Under the pieces are notes generated by a model. That model was not told the origin of the DNA. It saw nothing but the letters and a program-made list of their open reading frames with translations, and did not search any database. A stretch of 64,000 bases of DNA from Amylostereum areolatum (Eukaryota; Basidiomycota; Agaricomycetes; Russulales; Stereaceae): NCBI GenBank assembly GCA_012932865.1, contig SAXG01000015.1, positions 868,001-932,000 of the forward strand, read 5' to 3'. Of this stretch, positions 55,508 through 64,000 are shown piece by piece; position 1 is the stretch's first letter, and each line of letters starts with the position of its first letter. The position numbers and the translations under genes were made by a program.

Positions 55508-55599
55508 AAACTGCAAGTAGTCAGACACTAGGACGCCGACGAGAAAAAGGATTCCAAGAACGCACCTGGAGTGGCAAAGCCGCAAAATCTCACTTCTAG

Positions 55600-55622
55600 C
55601 CGCCGCCGCCGCCGCCGCCGCC
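55600..55622 (+). repeat. (CCG)n microsatellite
   Basis: About eight CCG triplets. Confidence 0.95.
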
Positions 55623-57750
55623 ATGGCGGTCGTCGAGAGGGCCGTCGGCCTTGAGGTCTTGAAGTGCTTCTCCCATCCGTGAAATGCGAGTCTCACGCCC
55701 TGTCTATCAATGCGCGACCGCAAACGGCGCTATGGAAACCCTGGAAGATGTATGTCCTTTTTGCCACGGTTCCAACCACGCGACGAAGCGGACGATGCTG
55801 GGCGATGGCAGGGTTTTGGACGGAGTTCGGCGGACCGTAGTCGATCTGCAAGTAAGATGGAGAGGTTAGTTCACGCGGACGTAGGATTAGGAAGAGAACA
55901 TGCCCGTCGCCGCCATCCCCCCATCTCCCAGAATGCACCAACTCGGTGACGAGAAGGAGCTCTTCAGACCCTCGCTGGCCGTCATATTCCATCCACGGGG
56001 TCCTGATATTGTTCGAAACCAGACGCTCCAAACGCCTACTGCAGAATCTGGGGTAGAAGAATGAGAATGCTAAGAAAAAGCGAAAACGAAAATGAACGGA
56101 AGGCATACTTTATTCAACGCGGTCCGTGCCCCAGACCGATTCCAGAGTAAGTCGGCACGGTAAGGCGTCTTCGCATGCAGTCTCGTCGGAACTCCCGAGC
56201 ACAATGGACCAGAGAGCTACGAAAAAGGTGAGATGTAGTTAGCTTATCACGCGAGCGTGAGCAACGCAAGCCACCGCCTACCAGCACCGTTTGCGAGCCG
56301 CCGTGAACGGAACAAAGTTCAGATACTCGGGCCGCTTGCTTTGACGAAGCGTGGATGCTGAAGGCGCCGTGGCCAGTCTTCCGTGGGTTTGTAAAGGACG
56401 GTGGGAGTCGAGAGCGACGTGTTATGTCGCCTTGAGCCGATCAACGGACGAGATTGGAGACCTTCAAACATTCAACGACGGCGCATGCATGTCTGTACAA
56501 AGTTGAAATGTGGATCAGCAGGCGTGCGGGTGTGAAGAAAGCGAGGACTATGCACCTTGAGAATGCCAGCTAATGTGCGCGTCCGTTGCGGTGAGGCCAG
56601 AGTAAACACGGGTGGGATCTGGTCAAATGTGTCAGTGAACGCTCGGGTGGGAGAGAAACCAGAACGCACCGAGGTCGACCGCCATCCGAGGCGAGAGCAT
56701 GCTGGCGTTGTCTGGCCATGTACACGCGTTCAAGGAGTCGATACGTGGGCTTGGTGATTTGCGATGCATGGGCCAAGGGTCCGCGCTCGATGGTGGGGCC
56801 ACGGTGGGTGGCGAGCCAAGACGAGGGGAGAACTCGAGGAGAGAAACCGAAGAGATCCGCGGAACGACCGTCTTCCTGATTTGAAGTGGAGTGGGGATTC
56901 GGGAATGAGAAGTCTTGAATACCTAAGAATGCACCGTCAGAGCCCGACGACGCTGGGACGGGACACGCCATGTAGGATGGAAACGCACCGATTGAAGACT
57001 ACGAACATCAACCATCCCCCGTGCAGAGGTTCCTTCTCGTAGACTTAGCTCTGTCGACCAGGAAAACCCAGCTTTAGTGGGCAAAAACACGGATGGAAAA
57101 TGTGGCCGATCTAGGTAAGATATTGGAGAGAGGTCAGAGCGGGGATGGTATTGGTGGTACGTCGTCCCGTGTCGCTCGGTGTGACGCCGCCTGCTGTCAC
57201 GCTTGGTCGTGATGGCAATTTGCGAGTCTTGAAGGTTAAGAAGGAGTAGAGATAGTATGCAGCGCAGCAGGGTTGAGGAAGGGAGGAAAGTGAGGACGGG
57301 CGGCGGCGGCGGTGGGTGGAAAGGCGCCAGGACGGCGACGTCATCGACCCGTGCAGTTCTGCGCAGTCCCTCTTGCGTCAGGAGAGCCCAACCGCTTCAA
57401 GCGTCGGTACGTTTCATCGATCTCATCCTTTCCGTCGCGCTCACGCTCGATATGCGCCAGGTAAATCGGCAAGTGTCTCCATTCCCTCCCTTTCCCTACT
57501 ACCCTCGGTCCCTCGCGGCACAACACCTCGCTCCCCATCAGCCCTACCTCGCACGGAACCAGCCACCCGGATACATCATCATGTCCGCCCATCCACCCGT
57601 CGTTCCGCACCAAGCATCCGTCTCGCGAGAATGGCCTCGTAAATGTAGGTACGCGCGCGGCGTCCTTCTCGCCGTTCGCCGTTCCGAAATGCATGCTGCC
57701 TGTATGCGTCCTTCACGTCAACCTCGAGTGAGAGGTGCGCTCGCAGCCAA

Positions 57751-59315
57751 CCAAACACTCACCGAAGCTGGATGTCGTCCACGCCGAGGATGGCGGGGTG
57801 CTGCGCGCGCCGTTGATGTCTGATGAGCAGGCTTAGGACCGTCGTGTCTTGTCTGTCGCCGAGGTTGACAGGTTCATCCGACTGCGCCAAAGAAAGTATT
57901 CGTAAGCTCGGCGGGTACAATTGAAGGACGAGAACAAAGAACGACACACCTTTGCGTGCGTACACATATGCGACGATTGAATAGAAACCACTCCGGAGGG
58001 GGTCGAACCCTCCACGCACCCACTGCGGAGCGTCGGGGTAAGTATCGCACCCGGGCGGAAGTCCACGAGTCTTTGTGCTGTAAAGGAAGAGTGGCAGGGG
58101 AACAGAGAGAGATAGTAGACAAACCTCCCTTACCTGGCCTCGATCAAAGGTCGCCCCTTCCAAGGTCCACGCGTACTGAATGCGGTCGTCCCTATGCCAA
58201 AGAGACATTGCGACGGCTTCGGAGGGAGATGAGGGAAGGGGAGAAGTCTGTGCGAACGGCCCCGCCGTCAGGGAGTAGCACGACCAGAAACCGGGGAAAA
58301 AAACGCACCTGGAGGATTCAATTCCATAACCGCGATCGTCAACTTTGCCTTGAGCTGCCTTGGTTCTAACCGCGCGGCAGACGCTGGCTGACGGCAGGGT
58401 CTGGATAAGAGCCGGAAGACCGTCGTTGATCTGCAGAGAACAACGCGAGTGTGAGTCTATGCACACGCGAGATGGGGAAGAGGACGTACCCGCAATTGCC
58501 ATGCACCCATCTCTCGCAGATGCACCGACTCGCCGGTGGCGTCGATTGGGGACGAGACACTCCCGGGTAATCGGAAACAGGACACCAGCTTGAGTTTGTG
58601 AAGGAGGGCTGGCGCAAGAGATCGTAAGGTCGTGGCTACGTGGTTGAGCGATGCCGCATCAGCGAGTGCCTGACCGAAACGAAAACACCCAGAGACCACA
58701 CCTCGGTCAGCGCTCGGAACTCCAAGGGTATTCAGCGCCACGCTGAGGCCGAAGGACTCTTTTTGACGCGTGCTATCCCGTCGTCCCGCGCCGCGTGAAA
58801 TGCGGCGTCATTCCTATCGGAGTTCGTGAGTATCGGGAAGGACGAAGATGCAGGTATACGCACCTCTGGGTTCGCACCGTACACCCTCCTCGCCCGAATC
58901 ATATCCCCTGCCGCAGAATCTAACGGGGCACGTAAGTAGAACTGAAGGAACGAACGGAACCGAAGTCGTATGCCGCGTCGTTGGCTCCGCATTCGCCGCG
59001 CGCGGGCTCGTCGTCGTTGAGATGTATCGAGAACTAACTGTGAATAAAGGCGTCAGTACGAATGCGTGAGTGAGAGGCATATCGCACCTACGATCCAAGA
59101 GAGCGCGCATTGAACTTGAGCGCTATTATCTGGTCGAAGGGGCTGCGAAATTCCGAGTTCGTGCTCCGCACTGAGCGGAAATTCGACGGGAGAGGGGAGC
59201 GGGCGTCGGGATGACCGTCTCGAGGAACAGAATTGTGCTCGAAACCCCGGGAAGATTGGAATGGGAGGAGGATGGGTGACAAAGGCTGCCCGCGGGTACC
59301 TAGCACCTCGCCCAC
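57751..59315 (-). pseudogene. Unidentified multi-exon gene or relic, minus strand
   Basis: Exon-like segments in order: FEHNSVPRDGHPDARSPLPS and SPFDQIIALKFNARSLGS (to 59101); an intron; FLQFYLRAPLDSAAGDMIRA; ALNTLGVPSADRGVVSG and SLNHVATTLRSLAPALLHKL; an intron (about 58430-58490); INDGLPALIQTLPSASVCRA; an intron; IQYAWTLEGATFDRGQ; an intron; TPTLRSGCVEGSTPSGVVSI; an intron; and DEPVNLGDRQDTTVLSLLIR. Splice sites are good, but reading phases conflict at two joins. The gene is therefore decayed, the sequence has indel errors, or my exon choices are wrong. Family unknown. A related segment lies at 55.4-56.0 kb. Confidence 0.35.
57980..58072 (-). repeat. Duplicated segment, copy 2
   Basis: Counterpart of 55411-55507; see that entry for the shared core. 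Confidence 0.75.
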
Positions 59316-60760
59316 ACCTGGATGTTGGCCGTCAGAAGCCGCCGTCGTTGTGCACGGGGCACACGATAGAGAGCGTAGCGTAAACGAAGCTTACATATCG
59401 AAAGCCATTTCGACCATCGAACCATCGACTAGCTCCCTCCAAGTCCATCTACCCTGCGCACGTTCTACTTTGCCCGAGCGTCCATAAGACGAGAAAACGC
59501 CGTGGTATGTGAGAGCATATGCAAGGCCGACCGACGTTGGTAGAAATGAATGACGTGGAAGTGAGCGGGTCCTTAGAAAAAAAGAGAGAGAGAGAGAGAA
59601 GAGGAACGTGGTGATGGTCGTCGTCGTCGTACGAAACAAAGTTTGACGCGAATTCGCGGCGGATTCAGATGCCTTTCCTCTTTCCTTCCTCCGCGCTCAA
59701 GCTCCTCTCTCATTCCCACCGCTCACCTTGCCCCGCCACGCAGATCCCAGTCTGTCCTCTCTCCCTTCTCGCTGGCGACCGTACAAAAACATGCCTTCGC
59801 CACCTCGCATTCGCGGTCCACCTGCCAGTCCGTCGACGAACTCACTTGACATCTAGGTAACTCCCCGGTCTGTCGTTCAATATACGTGTCTCCATTGCCG
59901 AAGGATTCACTGGCCGAAGGACCTATCCTTCACCTCCCTGCATCCGTACCACTCGCCCTTTGTGCCCGGGAAATCTGTCGCCGTGCTGGATCGCCCGGTG
60001 GCGACTGTCCGCCAAAGCCTTCGCTCACCCCCTTCCTTGTCCCTCCCTGTTCAGTCCTCTGATGTCCCGGACATGTAGCTTGATCACCCCATATTCACCC
60101 GCCGCTGCGTTCGGACCTACGATCACGCGCTCGACTTTGGGAGGATCGGCGGGGGACGCGTCTTGCAAGGTGCATCCGGCGCGACCGTGGTGGTGAACGA
60201 ATCGATCGGCTGGTCCATTTGAAAATCTAACATTCCTCTTCTGCCCTCGTCTGCCCCGCTCGAAAACACACAAGGTGCGCGAAAAACGGCTCAAGGGCCC
60301 ATGCACATGTGCAGAGTCCGTCAGCCTCGCGCGCATTCTGGTATCTTTCCTTGTCGCTTCCCTCCACATTCCACGTTGATTGCGGTCGCCAAAGTCGCGG
60401 CCTTGTTCTCTCGCGCCTTCTCTCTCTCTCTCCCGTCGCGCTTCGTGCTCTGTTTGAAATCTTGACCTCTACGTAAATGCGAAGCGACGCGGTGGCTTGG
60501 TCGAAACGAGCGGCGGTGCAGCCTGCTTTGAACCCGGCATGTATTCTCAAAATAGATGTACTGTACACCTATCACAGTATCTGTAGTTCTCCGTCGGAAT
60601 TGAGACGGAGGGTCCGTGCCCACACCCGCGTGGGGCGCCGAGGCGATGTCCGCCGCGCCTCGAGGCTCCTCGCCTTTGCTGCTTACCACGACATCCAGAT
60701 CGCTCAAGCAAACCTCAAACCCTCAACGACTTCTCAACAACAAGCAAAAAACACACTCAA
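59316..60760. other. Upstream region of the NLR gene
   Basis: No supported gene. It contains a (GA)n run at 59579-59601 and CT-rich tracts near 60415-60435. The last several hundred bases should hold the NLR promoter. Confidence 0.35.
59579..59601 (+). repeat. (GA)n microsatellite
   Basis: About nine GA dinucleotides after an A run. Confidence 0.9.
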
Positions 60761-63700
60761 ATGGATTCTGCAGGGATTCCGTGCGTTTCTCGGCTTTCGC
60801 GCGACCGGCTTGGGCTGATTATGGCTACCTGGCAGTGATCCTACTATACCCCCCGGTCCTCAGGAAAGCGACGACCGCGGCGACCCGCTCTTCAACGCAA
60901 CAATCAAAGGTGAGCTGTCTCGTCACTGATGCTCGTCCGCGATACCGTTAGCTGACGCTGCTCTCGCAGTATTTACTGTTACCGATCTACCGATGACTTC
61001 AAGCAACACATGCGGGCTCTCGCGTCGGAAGAAGGCGTATGTCGCGGTGACGGTGGGGGGCAGGACGGAGCGGACTCGGAATGTAAAGGCGGCGGGAACT
61101 GCAACGTGGAACGAGGGCTTGACATTGTGTGTGTTCGCCACCTCTCGGGTTTCTTCATCGTGCTCACCACCGTTCGCGCGCGACAGTGCCCGAGTTGCGC
61201 GTTCGGACGCCGTCAAGCTTGAGGCATTCTATCGCCACCGCAAGAGCGACAAGTCTCTCGGCTCCGTCGAAGCCACGCTTGCGTCGCTCGTCGACGCATC
61301 CCGCCCAAACGCGGATAACCGTACGCCTGCCCGTTTCTTCTGATTGATCCTCGCGCCTCAACCGGCGGTTCCACAGGCTCGCCGCGCGTCACACGTCCCT
61401 TGAACAACTCGTCTTCGGACGCTCAGATCATAGTACAAGCCACCATCGCCCCACGGACGGACACTCCTACTCCAGTCGCACCGACGCAGGCTGACCCGAT
61501 GAAGGTCGCCCCGACGCATGAAAGTCCGACGCAGGGAACCCCGAAGCAAGGTGCTCCTACGCAAGGTACCCCTACGCAAGGCTCACAAACGCAAGGACCA
61601 CCCGTACACCCAAACCCGTCCCAGGTCGAGGAATCCTTTTCTGGCGCGCAGGAAGCTCTGGCCGGTGCGGAGCAGGCGGCGGCCGGAATGCATACGCTCT
61701 CAGAAGCCAAAAGTTCCGGCGTGCAGGGCGTAGTATCCAGTGTCGACACTATGAACCAGGCCACTGACACATGGTCGTCGGTGCTGTCCGATGTCATCTC
61801 CAAACTCGGAGCGTTCACCGAGGTTGTCGATAAGATTGCCGAAGTTCGTCGCATCGCGCCCTTTCCGTGTTTGTCGATAGTTCATACTGTTTCTCCAGGT
61901 TCATCCCTACGCGAAGATGGCATGGATGATCTTGTCCGCCATTCCGAAGGTACGTCATACGGTGTCTTTCGGCGTGACGGTCGTAGTTTGAACTTGGGGA
62001 CAGGTCATCCAAGGACAGAATGAACTCGACGACAGCGTCAGCGACCTCTTCAAGTCTATATCAACGACCTTGGATATCACCGATGACCTTCGAAAAGGAC
62101 ATGTCGACCTCGGCGGCAAAACCGATATTCTCGCGCGCATCGCTCAGCAGGTCACGGAGTGTGCTTATTTCATCGCGGAATATGCAAAGGCCAAGAGATT
62201 CGGTAAGTGTTCCGCCTTACCAGTAGCCATCAGAATATTCACACTTTCGCTCAGCACATCGCACGCTCAAGCATATGTTCTCGTCGGCGCGCTCGGAAGT
62301 TCAGGAATACACAACCAAACTCACATCGCTGAAGGACGAGTTCTACGGCCGAGTGATCACGCGCACCACAATCACGGTCATGCGTGTTCTCGGCGTCGTG
62401 GAGGAAACTCGAGACGTGGTTCAGGATATGAGTACGTCTCACCTTCCGTGTTCGCTAATATACTCAACAAGTCTCCAGGTCAACGCTCACTCTTGGGTGA
62501 GATGCCATATGCGGCGGGAGCACACTATGACCCTGGAAAGGGCTGTCTCATCGGCACACGCACTGGTGTTCTCGATGAGATAACGAAGTGGATCAACTCC
62601 GAGGATGCCCCTCGTGTATGCCTCCTTACAGGTGGTGCTGGGGCCGGAAAATCTGCCATCCTTCACACCATTGCTTCCCACTTTGAGACACTGCATCGTC
62701 TTGGGTCTTCATTCTGTTTCCGTCGTGGCCAACATGAACTTGGTCCAGACAAATTATTTTCAACCATTGCTGTTGACCTGGGACACAAGGATAATACTTT
62801 CTGTGCTGCTCTTCTTAACATCTTGAAGGATAATAAATCTAAGCGAACCTCTCCATATCTGGATTCGCAGTTTGGTTATCTCAAACAAGCTCTTGGCTCT
62901 CTTGTGTTTTCTGGGCCTCTTGTGATTGTGATTGATGCTCTAGATGAGAGTGAAGATGCCACCTCCCGAGCAGCTCTACTAAAAGTTCTTGTGAATGACT
63001 GTGCTACACTGCCATCCAATGTCCGGATTTTGGTCTCATCACGACCTGAAAATGATGTTCTTGATATCATTCAGACCTCCACAACTATAAAGCAATGCCA
63101 TATGGATTCCATATCCAAGGCTGAGACAGACAGAGATATATCAATTTTCATCCATTCCATGCTTCCCACAAGTTCCCTGCCACCAAATGCCTGTGATGAT
63201 CTAACAGTGAAGGCAGAGGGTAGTTTTCAGTGGGCATACATCACTTGTGCATACATAACAAAGCGTACAGTGGGGACAGATTTGAAGAGCCGTTTCCAGA
63301 AGGGCTTGGCTTTATCTGCTACACTAGATAGTCTTTATCATCAAGTCTTAAAAGACATGTTCAAGGATGATCAAAGTGGCTTGGATACTTTCAAGGAGGT
63401 CATGGCAATGATATTCACTGTGTTCACTCCACTGCCTATGGATGTCTTAAATCACCTTGAACACTTTGGCAAGATAGATGGATCACATTCTCCAGGGAAA
63501 TCTCTATCTGGTCACAATGTTAGAGATGTGCTCAGCTTCATGGGATCATTGTTGAAAGGGGTGGATAAATCAGATGAACCAGTGATTCCTCGACACATAT
63601 CATTTCGAGATTTTCTGCTAAATCAGCGAAGTGGAGAGTTTTACATTAATCTGTCCATGATGCATGATTTCCTGGCTACTGCTACACTAGGAATTCTGAA

Positions 63701-63983
63701 ACACGAACTACACTTCAATATGGGAAATATTCAGACATCCTACAAGCTTAATAAAGGCACTATTTCCAAGGACATTGTCACTAGTCTTGATGCATCCGGT
63801 GTCACATATTCATCATTGTATTGGGTGCAACACCTGAGAGAGACATCTCCTTCATCCTTCTGGGTAAATGAAGTGACTGAGATGCTAGAGACCAAGTTCC
63901 TCTATTGGCTTGAAGTCATGAGTCTGATAAACTCTGTCCTCATTGCCCAGAGGAATATGGGATATTTGCAGAGATGGTGTAAG
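60761..63983 (+). CDS. Fungal NLR: C2 domain, helical region, NACHT (3' end outside window)
   Basis: Start MDSAGIP at 60761; introns at 60781-60835, 60910-60969 and 61321-61376, then further short ones, all in phase. Domains: a C2 domain (DPLFNATIKVFTVTDLP; KAYVAVTVGGRTERTRNVK; AGTATWNEGL; KSDKSLGSVEATLASL); a Thr/Pro/Gln repeat linker (PTQGTPTQG); a helical region (SKLGAFTEVVDKIAEV; HPYAKMAWMILSAIPK; SVSDLFKSISTTLDITDD; VQEYTTKLTSLKDEFYGR). A NACHT domain follows with Walker A LLTGGAGAGKS (62631-62654), Walker B VIVIDALDES (62922-62949) and LVSSRPE. The large last exon is open to 63983, where a GTAAGC donor follows. By family, oligomerisation on ligand sensing triggers incompatibility or defence cell death; WD40 or other repeats are expected beyond the window. 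The NACHT exon is visibly AT-richer than the exons before it. Confidence 0.9.
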
Positions 63984-64000
63984 GTAAGCTTCATTTCTAC

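Larger units (their letters stand above)
53991..57750. other. GC-rich region with fragmentary exon-like segments
   Basis: Several minus-strand segments look like exons (for example LVTELVHSGRWGDGGDG near 55960 and LQIDYGPPNSVQNPA near 55845) with GT...AG introns of about 50-60 nt, but no complete gene could be assembled. It contains (TGG)n at 54192-54223 and (CCG)n at 55600-55622. Part of it is duplicated at 57.9-58.7 kb. Confidence 0.35.

Noticed and set aside
1..64000. CRISPR arrays, operons, Shine-Dalgarno sites
   Set aside because: Spliced eukaryotic genes throughout; tandem repeats seen are microsatellites, WD40 units or LTR-internal.

Overview
The window looks like transposon-rich nuclear DNA of a mushroom-forming basidiomycete (Agaricomycetes). 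The evidence is introns of about 40-70 nt with GTNNGY donors and CTRAY branch points, chromodomain Ty3/gypsy elements, Plavaka and KDZ DNA transposons, and fungal NLR (NACHT/WD40) genes. A run of 25 Ns (5498-5522) marks an assembly gap. Near-identical LTRs that differ mostly by single-base indels suggest some base-level error in the left 15 kb.

Layout. 0-3.7 kb: an acidic hypothetical gene running off the left edge, and a decayed bHLH transcription-factor gene whose 5' coding part is split by a solo LTR with a perfect 5-bp target duplication. 3.7-15.1 kb: a Ty3/gypsy element on the minus strand (family B: two LTRs, two extra 5' ORFs, gag, broken pol), disrupted by an unexplained 1.7-kb block and a fragment of a second gypsy family (A) on the plus strand. 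15.1-20.4 kb: an apparently intact Plavaka transposase (minus) head-to-head with a partner gene (plus). 21.4-27 kb: the gene-like island, with a small hypothetical gene, a STE11/BCK1-type kinase that has lost its catalytic motifs, a hypothetical two-intron gene and TSR2. 28.3-32.0 kb: family A gypsy with 3' LTR and an uninterrupted 1067-codon pol ORF, cut off at 32.0 kb.

32.0-50.7 kb is the highlight: an 18.7-kb DNA transposon with imperfect terminal inverted repeats of about 115 bp. It carries an intact KDZ transposase (CxC2 cysteine cluster) and seven further genes. These include two copies of a head-to-head gene pair in which all four proteins carry a Zn2Cys6-type zinc cluster, and a multi-exon gene of unknown function. 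The hexamer TCCGAC/GTCGGA is scattered densely through the element, in terminal regions, introns and coding sequence, and is scarce in neighbouring DNA. I propose that the element-encoded zinc-cluster proteins recognise this motif, as element-encoded regulatory or anti-silencing proteins do in some plant DNA transposons. This is a hypothesis.

50.7-52.1 kb: the C-terminal half of an NLR (seven near-identical WD40 repeats plus the conserved tail), cut exactly at the right end of the KDZ element. 52.1-60.7 kb: GC-rich DNA with short, poorly resolved exons on the minus strand, part of it duplicated. 60.8-64 kb: the 5' half of an NLR gene (C2 domain, helical region, NACHT) that continues past the right edge. 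No CRISPR array, rRNA or convincing tRNA was seen.
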